From contig NZ_CP097463.1 of assembly GCF_027247405.1 (NCBI RefSeq), positions 2,046,001 through 2,110,000 on the forward strand: 64,000 bases of DNA, in the 5' to 3' direction. Both the position numbers and the translations under genes were made by a program. This DNA comes from Jatrophihabitans cynanchi (lineage in GTDB: Bacteria > Actinomycetota > Actinomycetes > Mycobacteriales > Jatrophihabitantaceae). Under the pieces are notes generated by a model. It made no database searches. It was not told where the DNA came from and saw only the letters and a list, made by a program, of their open reading frames with translations. Of the stretch, positions 10,235-19,500 are shown one piece after another. The stretch's first letter is position 1; every line of letters begins with the position of its first letter.

Positions 10235-11543
10235 CGGTCGCAACCACCCATCACCGGGTCGATCGAGGCGACGGAGGCGATGACATCGGCGACCATGCCG
10301 CCGATCGCCAACGTCGCCGTGGCCTGCAGGTTGATGAAGCTCGGCTCGCGGAAGTGGATCCGGAACGGGCGCGTGCCGCCGTCGCTAACCACGTGCGCCC
10401 CGAGTTCGCCACGCGGCGACTCGACCGCCGAGTAGACCTGGCCGGGCGGCACCCGGAAGCCCTCGGTGACGAGCTTGAAGTGGTGGATCAGCGCCTCCAT
10501 CGAGGTGCCCATGATGTGGTGCACGTGCGGTAGCGAGTTGCCCATGCCGTCCGGCCCGAGGGAGAGCTTGGCCGGCCAGCCGATCTTCGGGTCGTCGATC
10601 ATCGTCGGGCCGGGCTCGAGCCGGTCCAGCACCTGCTCGACGATCTTCAGCGACTCCCACATCTCGGCCACCCGCACCACGTACCGCGACCAGCAGTCCC
10701 CACGGTCATCGGTCGGTACCTCGAAGTCGAACGTCTCGTAGCCGAGATACGGGTCGGTCTTGCGCAGGTCCCACGGCAGGCCGGCGGCGCGCAGCATCGG
10801 ACCGGTGACGCCGAGCGCGATGCAGCCCTCGACGCCGATCCAGCCGACGTCCTTGAGTCGGTTGACCCAGATCGTCTGGCCGGTGAGCAGCTTGTCGATG
10901 CCGACGAGCTCCTCACGCATCTCCTTGATCCACTGGCGGATCGCCTCGTCGTAGCCGACGGGTAGGTCCTGCGCGACGCCGCCGGGGCGCACGTACGCGT
11001 GGTTCATGCGCAGCCCGGTGATCAGCTCGAAGATGTCCAGGCACCGCTCACGGGCGCGGAAGCCGTTGGTCATCGCGGTCAGCGCGCCGAGCTCCATACC
11101 GCCGGTGGCCAGCCACACCCAGTGCGAGGACAGCCGGTTGATCTCCATCATCAGGATGCGGATCAGCCGGGCCCGGTCGGGAACCTCGACGCCGAGCAGC
11201 CGCTCCACGCCCATGCAGTAGGCGGTCTCGTTGAAGAACGGCGACAGGTAGTCGGCGCGGGTCAGGAAGGTGACGGCCTGCGTCCAGGTGCGGAACTCGG
11301 TGTTCTTCTCGATGCCGGTGTGCAGGTACCCGACCACGACGCGAGCGTCCGTGACCGACTCGCCTTCGAGTTCGAGCACGAGTCGAAGCACGCCGTGCGT
11401 GGACGGGTGCTGCGGGCCCATGTTGAGGACCAGACGCTCCTCGCCGAGGTGCTCGCCGGCGATGACCTTGTCCCAGTCGCCACCACTGAGGTTGTAGATG
11501 CGGCCCTCGGTGGTCTCGCGGCTCGGTGCGTAACTGTCCTGAC

Positions 11544-11547
<4 letters not shown>
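10231..11547 (-). CDS. nuoD: NADH-quinone oxidoreductase subunit D
   Basis: 49-kDa-type subunit lining the quinone-binding cavity, 438 residues. It shows the conserved [16 protein letters not shown] segment with the quinone-site histidine, and [14 protein letters not shown]. The C-terminus keeps the [23 protein letters not shown] pattern of the family. The GTG at 11545-11547 overlaps the nuoC stop as GTGA. A longer in-frame reading to 11898 runs antiparallel to no known domain and is a shadow of nuoC. It is unfused from nuoC, unlike in E. coli. Confidence 0.97.
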
Positions 11548-12275
<728 letters not shown>

Positions 12276-12282
12276 CGCGAGA

Positions 12283-12822
12283 TCACCGGCCGTACTTGAT
12301 GGACGAGGGGACGAGTTCGACGCGCTGGTCCGCCAGTTTCGCCGCCCGCTTCGGTCCGAGCGGCTCGTTCATGATCTTGGTGTGCAGCTTGAGGATCGCG
12401 TCGATCAGCATCTCCGGGCGCGGCGGGCAACCCGGCAGGTACATGTCGACGGGCACCACGTGATCGACGCCCTGCACGATCGCGTAGTTGTTGAACATGC
12501 CGCCGGAGCTGGCGCAGACGCCCATCGCCAGCACCCACTTCGGATCGGGCATCTGGTCGTAGATCTGGCGCAGCACCGGGGCCATCTTCTGGCTGACCCG
12601 GCCGGCGACGATCATCAGGTCGGCCTGCCGCGGCGAGGCGCGGAACACCTCCATGCCGAAGCGCGCCGAGTCGAAGCGCGGCGCGCCGAACGTCATCATC
12701 TCGATCGCGCAGCAGGCCAGGCCGAAGGTGGCCGGCCACAGCGAGGACTTGCGCGTCCAGTTGACGATCTTCTCGACGCTCGCGAGCAGGATCCCGTCCG
12801 GAAGCTTCTCTTCAAGACCCAC
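12283..12822 (-). CDS. nuoB: NADH-quinone oxidoreductase subunit B (cluster N2)
   Basis: Subunit that holds cluster N2, the direct electron donor to the quinone. The ligand cysteines are visible as ACCAIEMM (tandem Cys), [12 protein letters not shown] and LPGCPPRPE. The GTG at 12820-12822 lies 2 bp after nuoA and gives 179 residues beginning [10 protein letters not shown]. The much longer open frame upstream reads through nuoA in another frame and is rejected. Confidence 0.97.
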   Translation of the reverse strand: MGLEEKLPDGILLASVEKIVNWTRKSSLWPATFGLACCAIEMMTFGAPRFDSARFGMEVFRASPRQADLMIVAGRVSQKMAPVLRQIYDQMPDPKWVLAMGVCASSGGMFNNYAIVQGVDHVVPVDMYLPGCPPRPEMLIDAILKLHTKIMNEPLGPKRAAKLADQRVELVPSSIKYGR

Positions 12823-12824
12823 GG

Positions 12825-13187
12825 CTAGTCCCAATCCAGCCCGCCGCGGCGCCACACATAGGCGTACGCGGCGAACACGGTGACGATGAACAAGATGATC
12901 TCGACCAGCCCGAACAGCCCGAGCATCTTGTTCGCCACGGCGTACGGGTACAGGAAGATGATCTCGATGTCGAAGACGATGAACAGCATCGCCGTCAGGA
13001 AGTACTTGATCGGGAACCGGTTCGGGCCGAGCGGCTGCGGAGTCGGTTCGATGCCGCACTCGTAGAAGTCCAGCTTGGCCTTGTTGTAGCGGCGCGGGCC
13101 GACGAACGGTGCGATCACCACCGAGAACAGCGCGAAGGCCAGGGCCAGCGCGAACAACAGAACGATCGGCAGATACGGCGCAAGCAT
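12825..13187 (-). CDS. nuoA: NADH-quinone oxidoreductase subunit A
   Basis: First gene of the nuo operon: a 120-residue membrane subunit with three helices. The conserved YECGIEP loop and the [10 protein letters not shown] helix, with its acidic residues, are both present. The ATG at 13185-13187 is preceded by an AAGGGAGAG ribosome site. The 86-bp gap to the upstream menJ-like gene holds a palindrome (13264-13277) and no obvious terminator T-run, so the operon may be read from menJ, from its own promoter, or both. Confidence 0.97.
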   Translation of the reverse strand: MLAPYLPIVLLFALALAFALFSVVIAPFVGPRRYNKAKLDFYECGIEPTPQPLGPNRFPIKYFLTAMLFIVFDIEIIFLYPYAVANKMLGLFGLVEIILFIVTVFAAYAYVWRRGGLDWD

Positions 13188-13263
13188 CTAGCGCAGCTCT
13201 CCCTTCAGACGCACGGCGTGACGCGGTGCAAAGGCTAGTCGGTCGACGCGTCGCAGATTTTGC

Positions 13264-13277
13264 TTAGGCATGCCTAA
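13264..13277. promoter_or_regulatory. Perfect 14-bp palindrome TTAGGCATGCCTAA upstream of nuoA
   Basis: Perfect inverted repeat TTAGG-CATG-CCTAA overlapping the stop codon of the menJ-like gene, 77 bp upstream of the nuoA start. The half-sites equal the TTAGG/CCTAA ends of DtxR/IdeR iron boxes, but the spacing (4 bp) is shorter than the known 19-bp box. Regulatory function is inference. A second short palindrome, CGACGCGTCG, lies close by near 13243-13252. Confidence 0.35.
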
Positions 13278-14593
13278 CGGACCGCCGGGGTGAGTCGGGT
13301 CAGCACGGAGATCACCCGGTCGGACAGGTCGCCGTCATGCGGGTCGGTGAGGTTCGCCAGCAGCTTGAGGACGAAGCGCATCAGCGCCGGGTGCGGCAGG
13401 CCGTGCCGGGTGCAGGCCTGCATCACCTTGGGGTTGCCGATCAGCTTCACGAAGATCGCGCCGAGCCGGTAGTACGCGCCCCACTCCTGCTGCATCCGCT
13501 TGGGGTACTTCGCGAGCGCGTCCTCCCGCGCGGGACCGGACGCCCTGCGCAGCGCTTCGACCGCGGCCTCGGCGGCGAACTTGCCGGACTCCATCGCGTA
13601 CGGGATGCCCTCGCCGTTGAACGGGTTGACGCTGCCGCCGGAGTCGCCGACGAGCAGCAGGCCGCGCAGGTAGTGCGGCGTGCGGTTGAACCCCATCGGC
13701 AGTGCCGCTCCGCGGGTCGGGCAGGTGGCGTTCTGCTCGCGCAGTCCCCACTCCTCGGGCGTGTTGTCCAGCCAGCGGGTGAGCATCGCCCGGTAGTCGG
13801 TCTTGCCGAAGCCGGCGCTGGAGTTGAGCACGCCCAGGCCCGCGTTCACCGTGCCGTCGCCCATGCCGAAGATCCAGCCGTAGCCGGGCAGCAGGTTCGA
13901 CTCGTTCGCCTTGCCGTCCCATAGCTCCAGCCACGACTCGAGGTAGTCGTCATGGGTCTTGGAGCTGGTGTAGTAGCGGCGGACGGCGACGCCCAGCGGC
14001 CGCTTGTCGTTGCGGTGCACGCCGAGTGCCTGGGCGAGTTTGCCGCTCACCCCCTCGCAGGTGAGCACGAGCGGGGCAGTGAACTGTAGCGGCCGCTTGT
14101 CCTGGCCGCGGGCCCGCACGCCGGTGACCCGGCCGGCGGAGTCGAGGGTCGGCTCGGTAACCGTGACCTGCTCGTGCAGCCGGGCGCCGGCCTTGACCGC
14201 CTGCGCGGCGAGCAGGGCGTCCAGGTCGGCGCGCGGGCGGACCAGTCCGTACGGCGGGAAGCTGGACAGCTCCGGCCAGTTCAGGTGCAGCCGCTGGCCG
14301 CCACCGACGACGCGCAGCCCCTTGTTGTGCAGCCAGCCGGCGTCCTCGCTGACGTCGATGCCCATGTCCAGCAGCGCTCGCGTGCCGCGCGGGGTGAGCC
14401 CGTCACCGCACACCTTCTCGCGCGGGAAGGTGGTCTTCTCCAGCAGCAGCACGTCGAGCCCGGCCGTCGCCAGCCAGTAGGCGGCGCTGCTGCCCGCCGG
14501 CCCGGCGCCGACCACGATCACATCGGCGCTGCTGCGGTCCTCGGGTACGTCCGACTGCGGGCGCACCTCGGTGCTCGGCGCTGTCATCCTCAC
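13274..14593 (-). CDS. menJ: FAD-dependent geranylgeranyl reductase family protein, MenJ-like
   Basis: Flavoprotein of the geranylgeranyl reductase family, 439 residues. The N-terminal dinucleotide motif DVIVVGAGPAGSSAAYWLA is followed by EKTTFPREKVCGDGLTPRG. The second FAD motif GDSGGSVNPFNGEGIPYAMESG lies near residue 320. In mycobacteria the homologue MenJ saturates one isoprene unit of menaquinone. Its place directly ahead of the nuo operon fits a quinone-tail role here, though chlorophyll-type or lipid substrates of the family cannot be excluded. The start may be GTG at 14593 (chosen) or ATG at 14587. A Rex-like operator lies 29-44 bp upstream. Confidence 0.8.
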   Translation of the reverse strand: MRMTAPSTEVRPQSDVPEDRSSADVIVVGAGPAGSSAAYWLATAGLDVLLLEKTTFPREKVCGDGLTPRGTRALLDMGIDVSEDAGWLHNKGLRVVGGGQRLHLNWPELSSFPPYGLVRPRADLDALLAAQAVKAGARLHEQVTVTEPTLDSAGRVTGVRARGQDKRPLQFTAPLVLTCEGVSGKLAQALGVHRNDKRPLGVAVRRYYTSSKTHDDYLESWLELWDGKANESNLLPGYGWIFGMGDGTVNAGLGVLNSSAGFGKTDYRAMLTRWLDNTPEEWGLREQNATCPTRGAALPMGFNRTPHYLRGLLLVGDSGGSVNPFNGEGIPYAMESGKFAAEAAVEALRRASGPAREDALAKYPKRMQQEWGAYYRLGAIFVKLIGNPKVMQACTRHGLPHPALMRFVLKLLANLTDPHDGDLSDRVISVLTRLTPAVR

Positions 14594-14621
14594 CAGTCCC
14601 CGTTCGATCTCGTGCGGACTT

Positions 14622-14637
14622 TGTGAACGGTTTCACG
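14622..14637 (-). promoter_or_regulatory. Candidate Rex operator upstream of menJ-nuo
   Basis: The sequence TGTGAACGGTTTCACG matches the actinobacterial Rex operator consensus TGTGAAC-N3-TTCACA at every defined position except the last. It lies between a possible -10 element (TAGACT, minus strand, 14657-14652) and the menJ start at 14593, where a bound repressor would block transcription. Rex senses NADH/NAD, and nuo is a known Rex target in Streptomyces. That knowledge comes from the family, not from this sequence. Confidence 0.6.
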
Positions 14638-14800
14638 AGCTGTCGCCGCTGAGTCTAGGCGCTCGTCGAAACCGCGTCTGCAGGAGAGGTATCGCGGTAT
14701 TCGCGCGGCGTGCGCTTACCCGCGCGAAAGCGGACCGGCCGCCTCGCGGCGGAGCGGTGGCCGCGCCGGCGGCAGCAGCGGACCGGCCGCGTCAGTGGCA

Positions 14801-14888
14801 GGAGCAGTGCTGGTCGCGTCAGTCGGGTTCTGCAGGCAAGCATGCATGCAGAGCCCGATCACGCTGACGACCTGTCGGCGGAGCGGCG
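14801..14888. repeat. Hairpin repeat element, copy 1
   Basis: First of three near-identical ~85-bp copies between menJ and the regulator gene. The core 14824-14857 folds as an 11-bp stem (CGGGTTCTGCA with TGCAGAGCCCG, one G/T mismatch) around a 12-nt loop. It is flanked by CGTCAG and CTGACG, which extend the pairing. No open reading frame with coding character covers it. Confidence 0.8.
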
Positions 14889-14914
14889 GAGCAGTGCTTG
14901 TCGCGTCAGCGGGC

Positions 14915-15003
14915 GGAGCAGTGCTAGTCGCGTCAGTCGGGTTCTGCAGGCAAGCATGCATGCAGAGCCCGATCACGCCGACGACCTGTCGGCGGAGCGG
15001 CGG
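14915..15003. repeat. Hairpin repeat element, copy 2
   Basis: Second copy, starting 114 bp after copy 1, with the same stem-loop at 14938-14971. It differs from copy 1 by a few bases only. A partial copy of the 5' flank (about 14888-14913) lies between copies 1 and 2. Confidence 0.8.
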
Positions 15004-15045
15004 AGCAGCGGAGCAGCGCTGGTCGCGAGCTGTCGGCAGACCGCC

Positions 15046-15126
15046 GGAGCAGTGCTTGTCGCGTCAGTCGGGTTCTGCAGGCAAGCATGCATGCAGAGCC
15101 CGATCACGCCGGCGAGCTGTCGGCGG
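15046..15126. repeat. Hairpin repeat element, copy 3
   Basis: Third copy, starting 131 bp after copy 2, with the same stem-loop at 15069-15102 and the same flanks. The right flank diverges after CTGTCGGCGG. Confidence 0.78.
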
Positions 15127-15127
15127 A

Positions 15128-15186
15128 CCACCGGCCACCCGCCCGCCGGCCACCGGACCGCCGGCCACCCGCCCGCCAGCCACCCG
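15128..15186. repeat. Short GC-rich direct repeats (CCGGCCACCCGCCCGCC type)
   Basis: Degenerate direct repeats built on CCGGCCACC(CG) follow hairpin copy 3. The rest of 14594-15324 holds the Rex-like site, the hairpin repeats and the leader of the next gene. I see no gene in it. Confidence 0.5.
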
Positions 15187-15324
15187 GCAGCGGACCGCGC
15201 CTCACTCACCCGCAGGGTGAGGAGCCCTACCTTCCCGACATACCGGAACGGTTCGGCCGCGAACCGCCCACAGTGGTCGTGGCCGGGCTAGGATGCGCCA
15301 CGATCGGGGGGAAAGCGAGCCTCA

Positions 15325-18282
15325 TTGCGCCGGCAACCGGTCCCGATGGCCCGGGTGCGCACACCGGTTGCGCACGGGCACACCCGGCTGCGCCTGCACC
15401 GCATGCTGGACACTGTGCGCGCCACCGGGCTCGCGCTCGTCGTCGCCCCCGCAGGCTCGGGCAAGACCACCCTGCTCGCCCGGTGGGCGCGCGCGCAGAG
15501 CGGCATCGTCGCCTGGTACCGGGCCGATGCGTCCGACGCAGGCGCGGGACCGCGCTCGGCGCTGCCCACGATCGTGGCCGCGGCGCTGCGGGTCGCGTTC
15601 GTCAGCAGGCTTCCGGACGGGCACCCGAGCCTGGCCGGCACGGTGGACGAACTCGAGGACCTCGTCGCCCTGCTCGAGGCGGTCGAGGAGAAGGTGGTAC
15701 TCGTCGTCGACGACGTCCAGGAACTCGCCGGCACGGGCGCGACGGCGGATCTGGAACGCCTGCTGCTGCTCGCCCCGCCCAACCTGCTGGTACTGCTCGG
15801 CGGCCGGGTGATCCCGGAGATCAACCTGTCCCGCGGCGAGGTCCGCAGCCCGGTGATCATCGACGGCGACGACCTGCGGTTTCGCAGCTGGGAGGTCGAG
15901 GAGCTGTTCCGCGACTTCCACCGCGAGCCGCTACTGCCCGAGGACGCCGCGGTGCTGGCGCGTCGCACCGACGGCTGGGCCGTGGCGCTGCAACTGTTCC
16001 ACCTGGCCACGGGCGGCCGGGCGGCAGCGCAGCGCAGCGAGGCGGTGCGCTCGCTCGGCCCGGCGCGATACGCCAAGGAGTACCTCTCGGCGCAGGTGCT
16101 CGCCGGCCTGCCCGAGGAGTTGCGTGACCTGCTTCGCCGCACCTGCGTGTTCGACACCGTGACGGCGGACCGCTGCGAACGGCTGCTCGGCCGCGGCGGT
16201 GCCCAGCAGGCACTGGAAGAACTCGAACACCGGCAGGCACTGACCACCAGCGACGACGGCGGCCTCACGTTCCGTTATCACCAGGTGCTGCGTCGCTACC
16301 TGGAGTCCGCGCTGCGCGAGGAGTTGGGCGATGCCGGTGCACACGACTGGTACCGCCGGGCCGCGGACATCCTGGAGGCCGACGGTGCGGTGGTCGAGGC
16401 GCTGCGGGCCCGTTGCCGTGCCGCGGACTGGGCCGGCGTGCGCCGCCTGCTGCACGAGGACGGCGAGCGGCTGGCGGCCGACCCGACGTCCAACTGGGCC
16501 GAGCTGCTGCCGCTCTGGCTGAGCCGGGACGATCCGTGGGTCGCGCTGGCCGAGGCCCGCCGGCTGCTCGACGACGGGCAGTTCCACGCCGCCGAACGCG
16601 CGGCGCGGCGGGCCCGCGAACAGTTCACCCAGCAGCGCGGGCGAGAGCAGTGCGGCGAGGTGCTGCGCACCGCCACCGCCTGGGTACGCGGCCCGCAGGA
16701 GATCGACGCGCGGTGGGCGGACCTGCTGCGCGCGGCGGTCCAACGCAACCCGCAACTGCAGGCCGAGCGGGCGCGCCGGCTGGGGACGGCGATGGGTGAA
16801 CTGGTCGAGGGACTAGCGCACTTCCTGGCCGGCGACCAGGCGCGTGCGGTGACCGTATTGCGCCGGCGCGCCGGTCGTCCGGACGATGATCGCCGTGCCG
16901 CACTGGCCGCACGCCTGGCACTGGCCGCGTTCAGTGTCTTCGAACGCTCGCGGGCGGCAGCGCTGCGCGAGCTGGACGCGGTGTGCGCCGAGGCCGAACT
17001 GTGCGGTTACACCTGGCTGGCTCGCACCGGCCAGGCGATCGTACTGGTGCTCGACGGCGACCCCGCCCGGCTACATGCCGCCGAGGAGTTGGCCCAGGAC
17101 TGCGTGGCCCGCGGCGACCTGTGGGGCGCGCTGGTGATCGGCACCTGCGTGCAACTGGCCGGGCTGCGCAGCGGCGCCCCGGACCTGGACAAGCTGGAGG
17201 CGTTCATCGACTTCGCTCGCGGCATGCAGGCCGGCGTCCAGGAGGCGTGGGCGCGCTGCGTGCAGGCCCTCGTGTTCGCGGCCGAGGACCGCCCCGAGGC
17301 GGAGGCGTACGCACGGGCAGCGGAGTCGTTCGCACGGACGGCGGGCGCGACCGGTGCACTCGCCATCGCCTACTCCGCGCTCGCGCTCGCCCGTACCGAG
17401 GATGCCGCCGAGCTCACCGAGCTGGCCGCCTCCACCAGCGCCGAGATCGGCCTGGACGTACAGCCCTGGCGCTGGCTGCGGCGCGCGACCGACCCACCGC
17501 CGACCGTGGCCCGGCGAACGGCGGGGAGCACCGGACCGATCGCGGGGCCGCGCTCGCTCGAACTGAGCTGCTTCGGCCCGTTCCGGCTCTCGATCGGCGG
17601 CGTCGTGCAGCCGCTTACCGGCGCCCGTCCCAGGGCCAGAGCCCTGCTGCGACTGCTCGCGCTGCACGCGGGCGAACCGGTGCACCGCGAGCGGCTGGCC
17701 GACGCGCTGTGGGGCGAACTCGCCTCGGACGCGGCGCTGCACAACCTGCAGGTGAGCATCTCGACGCTGCGCCGCATGCTGACGCCGGGCGAGCAGCCGC
17801 GGCTCTCGCTGATCGAGCGCGACGGCGACGCGTACCGGCTGGTGCTCGGCAGCGACGCCCGGTACGACGTCCGCGAGTTCGACACCGAACTGTCGACGGC
17901 GGCGCGTGCCCGCAGTGCCGGCGACCCGGACGCAGCGATCGCCGCGCTCGGGCGCGCGTTGAGCAGCTACGCCGGCGACCTGCTGCCCGAGGACGGTGCG
18001 GCCGACTGGGTGATCGACCCGCGCGAGCGGTACCGCACCCTCGCAGTGGGTGCCGCCGCCACCCTGGCCGAGCTGCACCTCGATCGCGGCGACGCGGAGT
18101 CGGCCGCCGGCGCGGCCGCGCGCGGCGTGCACATCGACCGCTACCACGACCGGTGCTGGCGGGTGCTGATCCGCGCTCACGAGGCGCAGGGCGATCACGC
18201 GGCGGCGCAGCGCGCGCTGCGGGGCTATCGCGACGTCCTGGACTCGCTCGGCGTCGCGGCCGAGCCGGTACCCTACCGCTGA
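15325..18282 (+). CDS. MalT/AfsR-like ATPase transcriptional regulator with C-terminal SARP/BTAD module
   Basis: A 985-residue signal-transduction regulator. The N-terminus is a STAND-type NTPase with Walker A APAGSGKTT (residues 41-49) and Walker B VVLVVDD (124-130). A long helical-repeat middle follows. From about residue 745 an OmpR-like winged helix (RARALLRLLALHAGEPVHRERLADALWG) leads into a bacterial transcriptional activator domain. The DNA-binding part is thus at the C-terminus, the reverse of AfsR. I chose the TTG at 15325 because a GGGGGGAAAG site precedes it; ATG 15346 lacks one. It converges on the injection-system operon and is a plausible but unproven regulator of it. The last codons are followed by a diverged ~21-bp tandem duplication of the gene end (18268-18305). 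Confidence 0.82.
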   Translation: MRRQPVPMARVRTPVAHGHTRLRLHRMLDTVRATGLALVVAPAGSGKTTLLARWARAQSGIVAWYRADASDAGAGPRSALPTIVAAALRVAFVSRLPDGHPSLAGTVDELEDLVALLEAVEEKVVLVVDDVQELAGTGATADLERLLLLAPPNLLVLLGGRVIPEINLSRGEVRSPVIIDGDDLRFRSWEVEELFRDFHREPLLPEDAAVLARRTDGWAVALQLFHLATGGRAAAQRSEAVRSLGPARYAKEYLSAQVLAGLPEELRDLLRRTCVFDTVTADRCERLLGRGGAQQALEELEHRQALTTSDDGGLTFRYHQVLRRYLESALREELGDAGAHDWYRRAADILEADGAVVEALRARCRAADWAGVRRLLHEDGERLAADPTSNWAELLPLWLSRDDPWVALAEARRLLDDGQFHAAERAARRAREQFTQQRGREQCGEVLRTATAWVRGPQEIDARWADLLRAAVQRNPQLQAERARRLGTAMGELVEGLAHFLAGDQARAVTVLRRRAGRPDDDRRAALAARLALAAFSVFERSRAAALRELDAVCAEAELCGYTWLARTGQAIVLVLDGDPARLHAAEELAQDCVARGDLWGALVIGTCVQLAGLRSGAPDLDKLEAFIDFARGMQAGVQEAWARCVQALVFAAEDRPEAEAYARAAESFARTAGATGALAIAYSALALARTEDAAELTELAASTSAEIGLDVQPWRWLRRATDPPPTVARRTAGSTGPIAGPRSLELSCFGPFRLSIGGVVQPLTGARPRARALLRLLALHAGEPVHRERLADALWGELASDAALHNLQVSISTLRRMLTPGEQPRLSLIERDGDAYRLVLGSDARYDVREFDTELSTAARARSAGDPDAAIAALGRALSSYAGDLLPEDGAADWVIDPRERYRTLAVGAAATLAELHLDRGDAESAAGAAARGVHIDRYHDRCWRVLIRAHEAQGDHAAAQRALRGYRDVLDSLGVAAEPVPYR

Positions 18283-18303
18283 CTCCCGGTGCCCTGCCGC
18301 TGA

Positions 18304-19500
18304 CTACTTGCGCGCCAGGAACTCCAGCTCCCCCAGCGCGACCAGCTTGCCGGCCGCGGGCCGGTAGGTCGACAGGATCGTCACCTGCACGTCGGTGACG
18401 TCACTGACTGCGAGGTGCAGGTCCTGGGCGCCGGGCTTGTCGCTGAGCGTGAAGTCCTTGACGACGCGTGCGTGCCCCTTGCGGGTCAGGGTCACCTCGA
18501 TCCGCTGCGCGCTCGACTCGGCGAGGTAGTCCTTGAGCTGATCGGACGCGCCGTTGAACACCCGCAGGTACACCAGCCGGTACGGCGTGGCGAAGCCGAG
18601 GGTCACCGACTGCCCGGACGCCTTCGCGCTGTTCCCGGGCGCCCAGTACACGTTCGGCGCGCCGTCGCGCACTGCTCTCGCGCCGTGCCCCTTCGCCGCG
18701 GACGTCGCCCTGAACGAGGTCGGGTTGACGACCCTGGTTCCCTTCACCCGGTCGGCCACCGAGTTCGCGGCGCCCGACCAGTACGGCTTGGTGAAGAACA
18801 CCGCCGCGGCGGCCACGACCAGCACGGCGAGCAACCAGGCCAGCCAACGGTAGGACCGCCGCCTCGTCCGGTACTCCGGACGGGTGCCGGCAACGGGCGC
18901 AGCACGCCCGCTGCGGACGAACATCCGCCGCCACCACGGCGGGGCGCCCACCACCGGCGCATCGGCCAGGTCGTTACCGCAACGCCGGCAGAACTTGCGG
19001 GACGGCGCGTTGCCCGCGCCGCAACTGCCGCAGATCACCTCACCGGGCGCAGCCGCCCGCTCCTCCGGCGGCAGCTCGCGACGGCGCGGCTTCGGCGCGG
19101 CCGCGCCGGGGCGCACCGCGGCCGGTTGTTGCACGGTCGCCGGTTGTTGCGAGGTCGCCGGTTGTTGCGAGGTCGCCGGTTGTTGCACCGTGGCCGGTTG
19201 TTGCACCGTGGCCGGTTGTTGCACGGTGGCCGGTTGTTGCACGGTGGCCGGTTGTTGCACGGTGGCCGGTTGTTGCACGGTGGCCGGTTGTTGCACGGTG
19301 GCCGGTTGTTGCACGGTGGCCGGTTCCGGAGCAGCCGCGACCGGGGCAGCCGGTGCCGCGAGCGCGGACGGCGCCGGTTCGTGCACCGGTTCTGCCGTGG
19401 GTTCGAGCCGCTCGCCCGCCCACTCCAGGTAGGAACCGCACTCGCCGCAGAAGGATTCGCCATCCTCGTTGCGAGCGCCGCACGACGTGCAGACGATCAT
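18304..19500 (-). CDS. Zinc-ribbon, single-membrane-helix protein with discoidin-like C-terminal domain, last gene of CIS operon
   Basis: A 398-residue protein ending the injection-system operon. The N-terminal zinc ribbon (CTSCGARN...CGECG, residues 4-23) is followed by an Ala/Pro linker with 11 PAT(V/S)QQ repeats. A second zinc ribbon (CGSCGAGN...CRRCGNDL), one membrane helix (WLAWLLAVLVVAAAAVFF) and a ~120-residue C-terminal beta-rich domain follow. The last domain resembles the discoidin/NADase-type glycan-binding modules of actinobacterial membrane proteins. The topology would place the ribbons and repeats in the cytoplasm and the last domain outside. A membrane anchor for CIS particles (CisA) is reported in Streptomyces; whether this is its equivalent is inference. 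The ATG overlaps the upstream gene (ATGA). Confidence 0.8.
   Translation of the reverse strand: MIVCTSCGARNEDGESFCGECGSYLEWAGERLEPTAEPVHEPAPSALAAPAAPVAAAPEPATVQQPATVQQPATVQQPATVQQPATVQQPATVQQPATVQQPATVQQPATSQQPATSQQPATVQQPAAVRPGAAAPKPRRRELPPEERAAAPGEVICGSCGAGNAPSRKFCRRCGNDLADAPVVGAPPWWRRMFVRSGRAAPVAGTRPEYRTRRRSYRWLAWLLAVLVVAAAAVFFTKPYWSGAANSVADRVKGTRVVNPTSFRATSAAKGHGARAVRDGAPNVYWAPGNSAKASGQSVTLGFATPYRLVYLRVFNGASDQLKDYLAESSAQRIEVTLTRKGHARVVKDFTLSDKPGAQDLHLAVSDVTDVQVTILSTYRPAAGKLVALGELEFLARK
19121..19318 (-). repeat. 18-bp minisatellite, 11 copies, encoding PAT(V/S)QQ
   Basis: Eleven head-to-tail 18-bp units, each starting GCCGGTTGTTGC on the plus strand, with only small changes in the last six bases. 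Unit starts run every 18 bp from 19121 to 19301. They encode eight PATVQQ, two PATSQQ and one PATVQQ. The near-identity at DNA level implies recent expansion and likely length variation. Confidence 0.92.

Noticed and set aside
14710-15291. Open frames through the hairpin repeat region on both strands
   Set aside because: They only translate the repeats (for example GFCRQACMQSPIT units), differ between overlapping frames and lack ribosome sites. I treat the region as non-coding repeats.
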